Below are positions 17,766 through 27,303 of a stretch of 64,000 bases of DNA, piece by piece. How positions within the stretch are numbered: position 1 is the first letter of the stretch; every line of letters begins with the position of its first letter. A program made the translations under genes and the position numbers. The notes beneath the pieces were generated by a model. It was not told the origin of the DNA and made no database searches. It saw nothing but the letters and a program-made list of their open reading frames with translations. The stretch is from Chryseobacterium pennipullorum (lineage in GTDB: Bacteria > Bacteroidota > Bacteroidia > Flavobacteriales > Weeksellaceae), in NCBI RefSeq assembly GCF_003384725.1, contig NZ_QNVV01000002.1, positions 248,001-312,000 on the forward strand, read 5' to 3'.

Positions 17766-18395
17766 TTACAAATAATTTTTCCCAATAAAAATCAATAAGT
17801 CCCCTTTTTCATAGGTAATAGAAACCTCATCCTCCACTGCAAAATTCCGGGTTCCGATTCTTGAAGTAATGCTTAGATTTCCGTTATTCAAAGGCCAATT
17901 CAATCCTTTTGTTGTAATATTTTCAGCTGCTGGAAAAGGATACAGGGAAATCATCTTATCTTTTATTCCCTTCACTATCATTTTTTTAGGAATGAAAAAA
18001 TATTCAGAAAATTCATCATAAAATTTCATTTTCAATCGATCTTTAAAAGCATAGGCCACTGTTAGATTTCCTAAAAAATGATCCTGTTCACCTCCACTTC
18101 CACCCCAAACATCTACATTTTTTCCTCCTTTTTCTATAATGATATCCAAGGCCTTATAAAAATCCGTATGATTCTGATCGGGCGTATGGATAAATTTTTC
18201 CTGATAAATATTTTCATCTGATCCCGAATGGGAATCAAAATCACCCGATATAAAATCCAGCTTATCCAAAGGAAAGCCTATTCTTTTGAGATAATGAAAA
18301 GCACCATCTGTACAGGCAATCAAATCATAATAATCCGGATTAGGAAAGTTTTGGGGAGCCTCTCCATTGATGAAAAGTAATACCTTATCTCTCAT
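17766..18395 (-). CDS. Thiamine pyrophosphokinase
   Basis: A 209-aa enzyme that transfers pyrophosphate from ATP to thiamine, making the cofactor TPP. Family motifs are visible: LIACTDGAFHYL, FISGDFDSHS, the DQNHTDFYKAL aspartates and WGGSGGEQDHFLGN. The start MRDKVLLFINGEAP is chosen because family members begin near a LxxNGE motif; a start 27 bases further up (18422) is also open. The gene overlaps the end of the cobalamin adenosyltransferase gene, so the two are translationally coupled cofactor genes. Confidence 0.88.
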   Translation of the reverse strand: MRDKVLLFINGEAPQNFPNPDYYDLIACTDGAFHYLKRIGFPLDKLDFISGDFDSHSGSDENIYQEKFIHTPDQNHTDFYKALDIIIEKGGKNVDVWGGSGGEQDHFLGNLTVAYAFKDRLKMKFYDEFSEYFFIPKKMIVKGIKDKMISLYPFPAAENITTKGLNWPLNNGNLSITSRIGTRNFAVEDEVSITYEKGDLLIFIGKNYL

Positions 18396-18954
18396 TCGGG
18401 TTCCAGTATTCTTCCGGTTCATTGTTTAATTTTGAGATGTACCTTGCCAATACAAAAAGATAATCTGAAAGCCTGTTCAGGTATTTGATTAATTCAGGAC
18501 GTACTTCTTCAGACTCGTTTAAAAACACCAATGACCGTTCAGCTCTTCTGCAAATGGTTCTGGCAGCATGTAAAAATGTTGCTGGTTTTCCGCCACCGGG
18601 AAGGATGAAATACTGAAGTGGTTCCAATTTGTCTTCAAAAGCATCCATCCATTGCTCTAATTCTTCAATTTCAGTTTCTGAAATTATGATCGGAAGACGT
18701 GATTTTCCATTAGCCAGCATCAGTTTATCTGCTGGTGTAGCTGCTTCTGAACCTACCGTAAACAAATCAAACTGTATTTTCTTTAGCTGTCTCAACACTT
18801 CTTCATCTTCGATATGACTTTTTGCAATCCCTATGAATGAATTCAGCTCATCTATATTTCCATAGCTGTCTACTCTGGCACTGGCTTTAGAAACTCTTGT
18901 TCCGCCATAGAGTGCAGTTTGCCCTTTATCTCCTGTTTTTGTATAAATTTTCAT
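18385..18954 (-). CDS. Cob(I)yrinic acid a,c-diamide adenosyltransferase (PduO type)
   Basis: A 189-aa enzyme that adds adenosyl from ATP to cobalamin, making coenzyme B12. The N terminus KIYTKTGDKGQTALYGG is the PduO ATP-binding motif; VDSYGNIDELNSFIG, RTICRRAERSLV and YLNRLSDYLFVLARY follow in the usual order. I chose the start at 18954 because the protein family begins with that motif; an upstream in-frame ATG at 18993 would add 13 unlikely residues. It overlaps thiamine pyrophosphokinase by a few codons. No B12 riboswitch is seen upstream. Confidence 0.92.
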   Translation of the reverse strand: MKIYTKTGDKGQTALYGGTRVSKASARVDSYGNIDELNSFIGIAKSHIEDEEVLRQLKKIQFDLFTVGSEAATPADKLMLANGKSRLPIIISETEIEELEQWMDAFEDKLEPLQYFILPGGGKPATFLHAARTICRRAERSLVFLNESEEVRPELIKYLNRLSDYLFVLARYISKLNNEPEEYWNPNER

Positions 18955-19025
18955 AGTACTAAAATACCCTTTTTTGTAGAATGTAAAAAGCAAAATATAG
19001 TAATAACTTCCTATTCTGCGTGAAA

Positions 19026-19068
19026 AAACAATTAGCTGACATTATGAATGAATGTCAGCCAATTGTTT
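19026..19068 (-). terminator. Terminator of the TonB receptor gene
   Basis: Arms AAACAATTaGCTGACATT and AATGTCAGCcAATTGTTT pair over 17 of 18 positions around a 7-base loop. On the minus strand a T-run follows. Confidence 0.85.
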
Positions 19069-19088
19069 ATGTGGGTTTTATATTTTTT

Positions 19089-19123
19089 GAGATTGCCTCG
19101 CCTTTGTTAAGCATAACAATGTC
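19089..19123 (+). repeat. Degenerate copy of a GAGATTGCTTCGCC repeat
   Basis: GAGATTGCCTCGCC and a later ACAATGTC loosely match the element at 21826-21858. The middle has diverged, so this is a weak call. Confidence 0.3.
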
Positions 19124-19141
19124 AATTCCTTTATTTATAGA

Positions 19142-21562
19142 TTAAAAAGTATAATTAACATTGAGCTGAAAAATCGTTCCGTTAAACCCAAACTGATTCA
19201 CCTCCCAAGGGTATTTGAACCTTCCTCCAAGATCTGTCACTATATCTCCTTTGCTATCTATTACATCCGGATAAATATTAAACAAATTATTTACAACTCC
19301 GGAAATTTTAAGGTCATTCGTGATTTTATATGTTAAAACGATGTCTGTAACTACCTTACCAGAAAATGTCTGATCTTTGGCAGGATCAGTTGCGTGCTGC
19401 CATGTAACAGAACCAAAATAAGTATTATTAAGATTAAAGTTAAACTTTGAAATATCATAAGAAAGACTAAGAATAGTTTTTGTTTTGGGTCTTGCAGAAG
19501 TAATTCTGGATTGTTCTTTTCTATCAAAAAAGTTTTCTGAGTAATCATTTTCAGCCAAAATAGGCGGAACGGCAATATTATCTACTATTTTAGTTTCGTT
19601 ATAATTGAAAGCAGCAATAACTCCCAATCTTCCTTTGCCTATAGCGGAAGTATAATAATTTGCAACGAAATCTACCCCTTGAGTAACTGTATTTACCGCA
19701 TTGGTGAAAAACTTCAAAGAGGTTATTTTATTATTGTCTAATATTACTTCCACGGGGTTTGTTATATCCGGGCTACCCGGAGCACCGGTTTTGTAACCAA
19801 TATCTCCTGAGAAAAGTACCCGGTCTTTAATTTTTATTCTATAATAATCTGCTGTAATCGTTAGGTTTTTAAAAGGTTTTACGGCAAATCCCCCAGTAAT
19901 GTTAAAAGCTTTTTCAGCATTTAATTTGGCTACACCAAGATCAGATCTTACAATTTGAGAGTCATTATTAAAAGTACCCTGATTAGCTACAGTATTTCCT
20001 GTAATTTTGGTTTGAACATTGGAATAATAAATCTGGTGTAATGAAGGTGCACGAAATCCCGTAGAAACAGACCCTCGGAACACCAATTTATCATCTAACA
20101 ACTTATACCTTGCATTTCCTTTCCAGGAAACATTATTTCCAAAATCACTGAAGTTTTCATATCTCACAGTTCCTCCAATCAACAGGTTTTTCGTAACATC
20201 CCATTCAGCATTCAGATACGCTCCAATATTCTGACGGTTTTTATTGACTTCATTTTGAGGCTGCAACCCTGGAAATGATTCTGCACCACTTCCTATATAA
20301 GACGCTTCCTCACCTGCCTTAGCTTGATAGTTTTCATTACGCCCTTCAACTCCGACTCCTAAAACAACCGCACCAAAATCCCTGTTGATATCTATGTTTC
20401 CTATGATATTACTAAACTGATGACCTCCTGCTCTAAAACGGGTTGGTGAATTGGCTCCCAAAGATGTATTAATGGTATTTGCTACAGCATAATCTACGGC
20501 ATTAGAACCAAAGGTTGCACTCCCATCAAAATTCCACTTTCCAAACATGCCTTTCCACCCGGAGGTTAAATTATAATCGTAAACATCTGTTTTAAATTGC
20601 GGTTGAAATCCATTGTAAGGTTGTCCTTGTGGAGTTAATAAACCAAAATCTGAAGCTACCCAATAGGGAGTTCTGTACAAAGCAAAACTGGTCCCACTTC
20701 TGTAAGTTGTACCCCCAAAAGTGTAAAATTTGCCTGTTTCACCTGTTGGCAACTCAAAATTGACAAACATATTACCCACTTTTGTTTCCGGCTGCCCTAT
20801 AATCATTCCCAGACCAGGATTAGCTTGCGTCCAGGCATTATCTACACCAAAAAGGTCATCTTTTGTAACAGTACCTGCACGGTTAGTTTTATTTTGGGAA
20901 GAATATCCGAATGTAAGATTCAGACTTCCATTTTTGGCAACTCTGATTCCAGTATTAAAATCTGCTCCGATATTAAAGCCGTCTCCTTCCGAAGTAATCC
21001 CTGAAAAAAGATTGACTGTACTTTTTCCAACACTGTTCTTAAGAATAATATTGATTACTCCTGCAATAGCATCAGAACCGTATTGTGCAGATGCGCCATC
21101 TCTCAATACCTCTACGTTTTGTAAGGCTGCTGAAGGAATACTTTTAAGATCTGTACCTACTTCACCTTTTCCAGGGGTATCATTTACATAAATTAAAGCA
21201 CTTTGATTTTTTCTTTTACCATTTACCAAAACCAATGTTCTGGATGGGCCTAATCCTCTTAAATCTGCCGGATCAAAATGAGCCGTTGCATCAGAAACAG
21301 TTTGTTGTGATGAATTAAAAGATGGAACAGCATAGGTTAAAGCTTTATCAAAAGTAGTTTGTCCTGTGGATTTTAATTGTACAGCAGAAATATTATCAAT
21401 AGGAATTGCTGAGGTAATGATGGTCCTGGGCTTAGTTCTACCCGTTGTAACCACAACTTCATCTATTTTATTTTGTTTTATGCTGTCCTGAGCATATCCC
21501 ATTGCACCAGCTCCGCTTAATACTAATGCATAAATTTTTCTATTAAATAAATTCTCTACCAT
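19142..21562 (-). CDS. TonB-dependent receptor
   Basis: An 806-aa outer-membrane receptor. After the signal peptide (ending near MGYAQ) comes a TonB box-like segment (DEVVVTTGR), then the plug domain with LRGLGPSRTLVLVNGKR and the end-of-plug motif VEVLRDGASAQYGSDAIAGVINIILK. The rest is a 22-strand type barrel, ending in aromatic FQLNVNYTF as such barrels do. It probably imports a metal chelate or other large nutrient by TonB energy; the ligand is not evident. The nearby cobalamin adenosyltransferase makes B12 a possibility, but the plug is not clearly BtuB-like. There is no carboxypeptidase-like N-domain and no SusD partner. Confidence 0.92.
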   Translation of the reverse strand: MVENLFNRKIYALVLSGAGAMGYAQDSIKQNKIDEVVVTTGRTKPRTIITSAIPIDNISAVQLKSTGQTTFDKALTYAVPSFNSSQQTVSDATAHFDPADLRGLGPSRTLVLVNGKRKNQSALIYVNDTPGKGEVGTDLKSIPSAALQNVEVLRDGASAQYGSDAIAGVINIILKNSVGKSTVNLFSGITSEGDGFNIGADFNTGIRVAKNGSLNLTFGYSSQNKTNRAGTVTKDDLFGVDNAWTQANPGLGMIIGQPETKVGNMFVNFELPTGETGKFYTFGGTTYRSGTSFALYRTPYWVASDFGLLTPQGQPYNGFQPQFKTDVYDYNLTSGWKGMFGKWNFDGSATFGSNAVDYAVANTINTSLGANSPTRFRAGGHQFSNIIGNIDINRDFGAVVLGVGVEGRNENYQAKAGEEASYIGSGAESFPGLQPQNEVNKNRQNIGAYLNAEWDVTKNLLIGGTVRYENFSDFGNNVSWKGNARYKLLDDKLVFRGSVSTGFRAPSLHQIYYSNVQTKITGNTVANQGTFNNDSQIVRSDLGVAKLNAEKAFNITGGFAVKPFKNLTITADYYRIKIKDRVLFSGDIGYKTGAPGSPDITNPVEVILDNNKITSLKFFTNAVNTVTQGVDFVANYYTSAIGKGRLGVIAAFNYNETKIVDNIAVPPILAENDYSENFFDRKEQSRITSARPKTKTILSLSYDISKFNFNLNNTYFGSVTWQHATDPAKDQTFSGKVVTDIVLTYKITNDLKISGVVNNLFNIYPDVIDSKGDIVTDLGGRFKYPWEVNQFGFNGTIFQLNVNYTF

Positions 21563-21825
21563 GTGAATTGATAATTATTCAATAAATCTAGTAAAAAAAT
21601 TAATATTAAACATAAAAACGAATCATTATATAATAATTCATTTACATATTAACGAAAACTATACCATTTAATAAAAACAACAATTAATTTACAAAACATA
21701 AAGTTATTTATTAATAACATGAAAAAAAATAAATCAATAACGTCATGTTTGTATAAAAAAATTAATTCATCCACATCAGAAATAAATATGATTTCATTCT
21801 TTCTGATAAGTAGTATTCAACGGGT

Positions 21826-21858
21826 TGGGATTGCTTCGCCAATGGCTTGCAATGACAG
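21826..21858 (+). repeat. GGGATTGCTTCGCC...GCAATGACAGG dispersed repeat
   Basis: TTGGGATTGCTTCGCCAATG followed by GCTTGCAATGACAGG. It contains ATTGC/GCAAT arms and is of a type I recall as common between Flavobacteriia genes. Only one good copy is present here. Confidence 0.45.
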
Positions 21859-21869
21859 GGTATAAAAAC

Positions 21870-21887
21870 GGCCGGTAAAAACCGGCC
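21870..21887 (-). terminator. Terminator of the lipoprotein gene
   Basis: GGCCGGT-aaaa-ACCGGCC hairpin; on the minus strand GTTTTTATA follows. Confidence 0.85.
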
Positions 21888-21895
21888 AATCCAAA

Positions 21896-22480
21896 TTATT
21901 TATTTACCTCTACGTATTGTATGATGGTCTGATTTTTTGGGTTGTAGATGATTGTACTGCTGTTAGGGAATCTTTTCAGTTTATAATACTGAATATCTTT
22001 ATCCGTCCTGATATCCTCCAAAAAGCTCGTATCAATTGTATTTTCAGGAAGAAATTTTGAAATAAAGCTTATTTTATCAATGATACTTTGACCGTCAATC
22101 TGGCGGGCTTTCTTTTCAGATTTACTTTCATTGGAAGTAGGCTGGTTCTCCAGGAACGGAAGCAGTACAGCGATATCAGCCTTATACTTAAAGATGAACC
22201 CTTCTGTACCGTTGGGAAATGTAAATTTCTTTCCACGCTCTTCTGAGACTACAGATTTTCCTGCATCAGGAAAAACCTCATTAAACTTTATATCCTGAGA
22301 ACTGGTTAAAGAATTTATAGATTCACTGACCGTTTTTTTAACAGTTTCCTCTACCGCCTGCTGGGCTTTCTGTTGTACCGTTTCAGTGGTCTTCTGAACA
22401 GTCTGGTCTATTTTTTCCTCTATTTTATTACATGACATTAATAAAAGAGCTGCCATAACAGGCATAGTGTACATCTTCAT
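21896..22480 (-). CDS. Lipoprotein of unknown function
   Basis: A 194-aa protein with a lipoprotein signal ending in LLLMSC. It is followed by a Gln/Thr/Glu/Lys-rich heptad-like stretch (about residues 20-60: EEKIDQTVQKTTETVQQKAQ...) that is probably helical or coiled. The C-terminal part has strands such as FTFPNGTEGFIFKY and IQYYKLKRFPNSSTIIYN. I do not recognise the family. The start at 22480 gives a compact lipoprotein signal; an upstream ATG at 22501 adds seven residues. It stands alone with a terminator. Confidence 0.75.
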   Translation of the reverse strand: MKMYTMPVMAALLLMSCNKIEEKIDQTVQKTTETVQQKAQQAVEETVKKTVSESINSLTSSQDIKFNEVFPDAGKSVVSEERGKKFTFPNGTEGFIFKYKADIAVLLPFLENQPTSNESKSEKKARQIDGQSIIDKISFISKFLPENTIDTSFLEDIRTDKDIQYYKLKRFPNSSTIIYNPKNQTIIQYVEVNK

Positions 22481-22625
22481 AATTCTATTCTGGTAGGTCA
22501 ATTTCTGTTTTTTACTAATTCACTTTCTTTCTAACGGAAAAGTAGGTCCGGATATTTTAGCAAAGAAAAAATATTTTTTTAAATATTAAAAATCCTGCTG
22601 ACAAACTGTTGTCATTATCTGCTCT

Positions 22626-22633
22626 TACCTTTG
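22626..22633 (+). promoter_or_regulatory. -7 box of the DinB gene
   Basis: TACCTTTG fits TAnnTTTG and lies 29 bases before the ATG. A TTG at 22609-22611 is closer than the usual spacing. Confidence 0.45.
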
Positions 22634-22662
22634 TATCAACAACAAACAAAAACCATACTATT

Positions 22663-23154
22663 ATGACAACTACAGCAACAGCAACAAAACAATTCATGAC
22701 ATCTGATCAGTTATTAGAAGATTGGCAAGGGCACAGAAACCTTACCAGAAGAGTAATAGAATCTTTTCCAGAAAAAGAATTATTTGAATTTTCAGTTGGA
22801 GGCATGAGACCATTCGCGAAACTGGCAACAGAATTGATCAGCATTGCAGGGCCGGCGCTAAAAGGAATTGTTGAAGGAAATATGGAAGCCTATAGTGAAG
22901 AAGCTTTCAATCCCAAAACCAAAGAAGAAATCTTAAATAAATGGGATGAAGAAACGGAAGTGATCAATCAGTATTTTGGGCAGATTACAGAAGAGCGTTT
23001 CCAGGAAACCTTCAATCTGTTCGGACAATATGAATTCCCGGTATATCAGAACATCCTTTATTTCATTGATAACGAGATCCACCACCGTGGCCAGGGTTAT
23101 GTATATCTGAGAGCCTTAAACATCGAACCCCCTTTCTTCTGGGAAAGATTTTAA
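22663..23154 (+). CDS. DinB family protein
   Basis: A 163-aa four-helix-bundle protein of the DinB/YfiT-like family, whose members are metal-binding thiol transferases or stress proteins. Seen here: LLEDWQGHRNLTRRVIESFPEKEL, a middle helix, and the C-terminal metal-site segment IDNEIHHRGQGYVYLRAL with its two histidines. The start at 22663 follows a probable promoter; the in-frame 22609 start lies upstream of that promoter box. It converges on a WYL regulator gene, a frequent neighbour of DinB genes, which may control it. Confidence 0.86.
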   Translation: MTTTATATKQFMTSDQLLEDWQGHRNLTRRVIESFPEKELFEFSVGGMRPFAKLATELISIAGPALKGIVEGNMEAYSEEAFNPKTKEEILNKWDEETEVINQYFGQITEERFQETFNLFGQYEFPVYQNILYFIDNEIHHRGQGYVYLRALNIEPPFFWERF

Positions 23155-23274
23155 TATAATTATAAAGCGTAAAAAGGCAGAGAATACACGATTTAGATGT
23201 ATTCATTGTTTGTCTTTTTTCACTTTCAACACCATAAACCATTCATCTATTTTTGCCTCAATAAAGTCAAGTCT

Positions 23275-23304
23275 AACCTCAACAATATTTGTTGGGGTTT
23301 TTAT
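23275..23304 (+). terminator. Terminator of the DinB gene
   Basis: AACCTCAACAA-tat-TTGTTGGGGTT forms an 11-bp stem with one G-U pair and is followed by T5. It touches the end of the convergent gene. Confidence 0.8.
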
Positions 23305-24254
23305 TGATGTCTTTCAGTCATCCTAATCAGCAGCTCATTCAGTCTTGTCCGAAGGCTTTCCGGCTCCAAAACAGTGGCATAATCAGCAAAAGTAATCAGC
23401 CAACGGGGAAATCCATCATCAATCCATTCTGTTTCAAAGGTGAGCTCTATTCCCTTGTCGGTTTCCACCTCTTCAACCAATCCATAATATTTTTTGGAAT
23501 TCACCAGATGAGACATGATCTTTTTGTCTACCAAAAGTTTTGCTCTCACTGGATTTCCATTTGATCTTTTGCGGTAGTCATTCACCTGCCCATACTCCTG
23601 TAAAAATGGGTGTTGTGTTTTGGTGATCTGTAAGATTCTGTCTACCCTGAATTGTCTGAAGTCCTTTCTTAAAGTACAAAATGCCATGATATACCAGAAA
23701 TTGAACTCAAAGAAAATGCCTACCGTTTCAATGGTTCTGCTGGTCACCCTGGAGTCTACGGTCTGATATTCTATATTCAACTGAGTCTTTTCCGCAATGC
23801 TTTCAAGAATTATAGGAATTACATTTTTTAGCGAGTCACCGCCATGGTTATGGAAGCTAAAAACATCAATCTGCTTTTCAATATTCTGTATGAGGTTTTT
23901 ATCCGAATGCCTCAACACAGAACGAACTTTTTCCATAGCAGCCTGATAATGATTCCCCAGACTTTGATGCGAAAACTTCTGCATCAGTTTTTCGGCGGTA
24001 ATGAAGCTCAAAACTTCTTCTTTTGTAAACATAATGGGCGGAAGCTTATAACCATCCATCAGAGAATATCCATTACCTGCTTCACCTACAATAGGAATTC
24101 CGGCATTTTCCAGTGTTTTTACATCACGATAGATCGTTCTGATGCTTACATCAAATTTTTCGGCCAGGTCCTGTGCTCTTACAATGGGCTTAGACTGCAG
24201 CTGGGTAAGAATCGCAGTTACCCGGTCCAGTTTTTTAAGGTAGTGATCGTTCAT
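23301..24254 (-). CDS. YafY-type transcriptional regulator (HTH plus WYL domain)
   Basis: A 317-aa regulator. Residues about 5-60 are an HTH_11 winged helix (RVTAILTQLQSKPIVRAQDL, FDVSIRTIYRDVKTLENAGI); the stretch GEAGNGYSLMDGYKLPPIMFT is the typical link. Residues about 140-225 form a WYL domain, with FWYIMAFCTLRKDFRQFRVDRI, that senses ligands, often nucleic acid pieces. A C-terminal WCX-like extension follows. I used the ATG at 24254 because the HTH begins right after it. The gene lies 60 bp downstream of an ABC exporter on the same strand. Confidence 0.9.
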   Translation of the reverse strand: MNDHYLKKLDRVTAILTQLQSKPIVRAQDLAEKFDVSIRTIYRDVKTLENAGIPIVGEAGNGYSLMDGYKLPPIMFTKEEVLSFITAEKLMQKFSHQSLGNHYQAAMEKVRSVLRHSDKNLIQNIEKQIDVFSFHNHGGDSLKNVIPIILESIAEKTQLNIEYQTVDSRVTSRTIETVGIFFEFNFWYIMAFCTLRKDFRQFRVDRILQITKTQHPFLQEYGQVNDYRKRSNGNPVRAKLLVDKKIMSHLVNSKKYYGLVEEVETDKGIELTFETEWIDDGFPRWLITFADYATVLEPESLRTRLNELLIRMTERHQ

Positions 24255-24314
24255 AGTACTCAACAAAATTAAATTTCTTTTGTGAGGTATTGCTTATACA
24301 CAATAACTTTTAGT

Positions 24315-26123
24315 TTAATTTTCTTTATAAGTGCTCACCAGCTTATCCAGGTTTAAGCTTCGGGCCGATGCATCAAAAATCTCCCGGTAGGTGCCATCTT
24401 TACCGTAAAGTTCATCATGAGTTCCGTTTTCAACCACCCTTCCCTTTTTCATCACATAAATGGTATCGGAATCTAAGATCTGAGACAGGGAATGTGAAAT
24501 AATAACAACTGTTCTGCCGGCCTTTATTGCATCCAGAGAATTTTTGATCTGTTCAGTTGCAATAGCATCCAGGCTCGCTGTCGGTTCATCCAAAAAGATA
24601 ATCGGGGGATCTTTCAAAAACAGTCTTGCAATAGCAATTCTCTGCTGCTGACCTCCTGACAACTGGGTAGCATCGTGTTGATATTTATCAGGAAGATCCA
24701 TAACCTGCTCATGCAGATATGCTTTTTTGGCTGCCTGCTGAATTTCCTCAAAATCAGCATTCATATTTCCGTAACGGATGTTATCTTCAATACTTCCCTG
24801 GAAAATATGGTTTCTCTGAAGCACAAGACCGAGATCACTTCTTAAAAAGGTGTTGTCGTATTCATTAAGGTTGACCTCATCCAACAAAACTTCTCCGGAA
24901 TCCGGCAGATAAAATTTACATAAAAGATTAATGACCGTTGATTTTCCCGCACCACTTAACCCTACCAGAGCCGTTGTTTTTCCGTTTTCAATCTTCATGG
25001 AAACATTATGCAATGCTTGTGTCCCGTTGGGATACGTAAAATCAACATTTTTAAGCTCAAATGTACCTTTAATCTTTTTTTCTGTAAAAGATCCGTTGGC
25101 TTCTGTTTCATCATCAGCATTTAGGATCTCGAAGTAGCCTTCAGCATAGATCATCGCATCATTCATGTCATCATAGATCCTGTGCAGCTGGCGTATAGGT
25201 GCTGAAACATTGTTAAAAAGCATAATATGAAGCATAATTGCACCAATGGTCATCTGCTGGTCGAGAACAAGGTAAACCGTTAAAAGAATAATCAAAACCA
25301 CTCCAAACTGTTCGATAAAAGTTTTCAGCCCATCATAAATAAAATTGGTTTTTCTGGTGAACATTTGGCTTTCCATCAATTGCATCTGCAAATCATATTG
25401 CTTTTTACCCTCAAACTTCTCACGCACAAAACTTTTAATCACCATAATGGAATTGATCAGGTTTAAAAGTCCGGACGTCTTTTTTTCACGCTGATTTCTG
25501 AGCTGACGACGGACTCCACCCAATTTTTTTGCTTGCAGAGAACTTATATAAAAGTAGATCGGAACAATAATGGTAGAAACCAATCCCACGTATAGATTCT
25601 GCATATACATAATGATCAGGGCAATAATTGCATTGGAAAAAAGCGGAAGGATATCAATGAAAAAATTCTGAACCAATTTTGTCAGGCTTTCAATCCCACG
25701 GTCTATTCTGATCTGCAGCTTCCCCGATTCATGATTCTCATCGTTAAAGTAAGCCACCCTATAGGTCAGAATTTTATCAATGGCTGACTGTGCAAGCACG
25801 GAACTCACGTTGATCCGGATCTTTTCACCATAAAATTTCTGGCCGAAATTGATAAAAATATTCAGCAGTTCCTTCCCCAGTAAAATAATGGAAATAATGA
25901 TGAGGATATGTATCCCTTCAGACATCGGATGAGGTAGGTGGGTAAGCTCGGTCACTTCATCTACAGTATACTTCAGAACGATCGGGTTTACCTGCGCCGC
26001 CAGAGCTCCCAGAAAAGTAAGAAACAGGGTACCATAAATCATAGGCCTGTAAGGTCTGATAAAGGGGACAAGCTGCTTATAAATTCCGAATAGGGTGACG
26101 GTTCTGTTGAAAGGTTTTGCCAT
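24315..26123 (-). CDS. ABC transporter, fused permease and ATPase (MsbA-like exporter)
   Basis: A 602-aa half-transporter that would work as a homodimer. Residues about 20-320 hold six membrane helices; residues about 355-590 are the nucleotide-binding domain with Walker A GLSGAGKST, Q-loop LVLQRNHIF, signature LSGGQQQR, Walker B IIFLDEP and the H-loop histidine in VIISHSL. This is the type IV exporter group that includes lipid flippases and drug pumps. The substrate is not evident. A YafY regulator follows 60 bp downstream and could be co-transcribed. Confidence 0.93.
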   Translation of the reverse strand: MAKPFNRTVTLFGIYKQLVPFIRPYRPMIYGTLFLTFLGALAAQVNPIVLKYTVDEVTELTHLPHPMSEGIHILIIISIILLGKELLNIFINFGQKFYGEKIRINVSSVLAQSAIDKILTYRVAYFNDENHESGKLQIRIDRGIESLTKLVQNFFIDILPLFSNAIIALIIMYMQNLYVGLVSTIIVPIYFYISSLQAKKLGGVRRQLRNQREKKTSGLLNLINSIMVIKSFVREKFEGKKQYDLQMQLMESQMFTRKTNFIYDGLKTFIEQFGVVLIILLTVYLVLDQQMTIGAIMLHIMLFNNVSAPIRQLHRIYDDMNDAMIYAEGYFEILNADDETEANGSFTEKKIKGTFELKNVDFTYPNGTQALHNVSMKIENGKTTALVGLSGAGKSTVINLLCKFYLPDSGEVLLDEVNLNEYDNTFLRSDLGLVLQRNHIFQGSIEDNIRYGNMNADFEEIQQAAKKAYLHEQVMDLPDKYQHDATQLSGGQQQRIAIARLFLKDPPIIFLDEPTASLDAIATEQIKNSLDAIKAGRTVVIISHSLSQILDSDTIYVMKKGRVVENGTHDELYGKDGTYREIFDASARSLNLDKLVSTYKEN

Positions 26124-26182
26124 AAATGTATAGTAAGAGATGTAGTAAAAATAAGGCTTTTTTGCTAAAATTCATAAGAAAA

Positions 26183-26199
26183 GCCTGCATTATGCAGGC
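26183..26199 (-). terminator. Terminator of the baeRF gene
   Basis: GCCTGCAT-t-ATGCAGGC hairpin; TTTTC follows on the minus strand. Confidence 0.75.
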
Positions 26200-26223
26200 C
26201 CATTCTATTTTATATACGGTCGG

Positions 26224-27303
26224 TTAGTATCTTGTTTTCAAAACAATTTCTCCCAATTCCAGAAGCTCATCCTGATGCGTGAAGTGAACTCTTCCTTTTT
26301 TTGAAAACACATCCCAGGAAATAAGAGAGACAATATCGTCGACCACACCGGGTTCTTTTGAATCATCAACATATTCAAATGTTCTTTCATCAATCATTTT
26401 TACCGGCTGTTCAAAATCCTGATGAACAATTAAGAGATCTCCCCTTCCATCAATCGCAGCCTGATAAATTTCCTGCAAGTCTGTAAGAACAGTACCCTGG
26501 GCAACAGCTTCTTTCACTTCTTCTATTGCTAATGTACGTTTCTCCTTTTGCTGAGCCTTCACAATTTCATAGGCCTGCTCTACAATATGATGTTCTTCTG
26601 CAGAATCATAATTTTTGTTCTGATGACCTATATAGATCTGAGGCATATCAGCAACTTCCAAAAGCTTACTGAAATTATCTGCAGTACTAATCACCACAAC
26701 ATTAAGATTCAGTTTCTTATGAATCTCGACTACGGATTTGTCAACCCTGTTGAAATATTCTTTGATTTGATTGTCTACCTGCTTGGCATCACTTCTCACA
26801 TCGGAATGCGTGATATAGAAAGGATTCTGCGGAAACGGAAACCCATCTTCCCGGATTTCGCTGACAATAGAGTCATTTAATGCCTCATACAATTTCGTAC
26901 CGCTCTGGGTCAATACGAGAATAAGATATTCCTGAGCTCTTACTGCCGCCTTAATAATAGGCCTTACTGCAAATTTTTCATCAACTTCAACCACATTTCC
27001 TCGTGACTCCCAGGTAGACTTTATGATTTCCTCGGTATCCGCAGACAAGAAAAGATGTAAACTTTCAAGATTGTGCTGATGATCTATTTTGCCGGCAATA
27101 TTTTCCAGTTTTTCCAGTACTGCGGCTGCAGGTCTTTTGCCATATTCATCAATCACACGATTTTCTGCTTCTTTGATTAGGTTCTTAAGAACAATTTCAT
27201 CCTGCTGGTTTTCCGGAAATGTTCGATGTGTATTCAGTGAAATACTTACACAAGGTTCATTGGTTTCATGGGCTAGTTTTTGTAATTTTTCCTGTAATGA
27301 CAT
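26224..27303 (-). CDS. baeRF-type (bacterial eRF1-like) protein
   Basis: A 359-aa soluble protein resembling the baeRF3 group, bacterial relatives of the archaeal/eukaryotic peptide release factor eRF1. Seen: an N-terminal domain with CVSISLNTHRTFPENQQDEI, a middle domain (LILVLTQSGTKLYEALNDSI, then VVVISTADNFSKLLEVADMP), and a C-terminal segment with GRGDLLIVHQDFEQPV and a final strand FTHQDELLELGEIVLKTRY. Family members are proposed to act on ribosomes or in stress survival, but no activity is established for this type. It is a lone gene with its own terminator. Confidence 0.7.
   Translation of the reverse strand: MSLQEKLQKLAHETNEPCVSISLNTHRTFPENQQDEIVLKNLIKEAENRVIDEYGKRPAAAVLEKLENIAGKIDHQHNLESLHLFLSADTEEIIKSTWESRGNVVEVDEKFAVRPIIKAAVRAQEYLILVLTQSGTKLYEALNDSIVSEIREDGFPFPQNPFYITHSDVRSDAKQVDNQIKEYFNRVDKSVVEIHKKLNLNVVVISTADNFSKLLEVADMPQIYIGHQNKNYDSAEEHHIVEQAYEIVKAQQKEKRTLAIEEVKEAVAQGTVLTDLQEIYQAAIDGRGDLLIVHQDFEQPVKMIDERTFEYVDDSKEPGVVDDIVSLISWDVFSKKGRVHFTHQDELLELGEIVLKTRY

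Larger units (their letters stand above)
21563..21895. other. Gene-free stretch upstream of the TonB receptor
   Basis: The part next to the receptor (21563-21800) is very AT-rich and probably holds its promoter and leader, but I find no convincing consensus box. The part from 21826 holds a repeat and a terminator, listed separately. Confidence 0.6.

Noticed and set aside
19142..21562. TonB receptor as a dedicated B12 importer
   Set aside because: Proximity to a cobalamin adenosyltransferase is the only hint; no B12 riboswitch or BtuB-like signature was seen.
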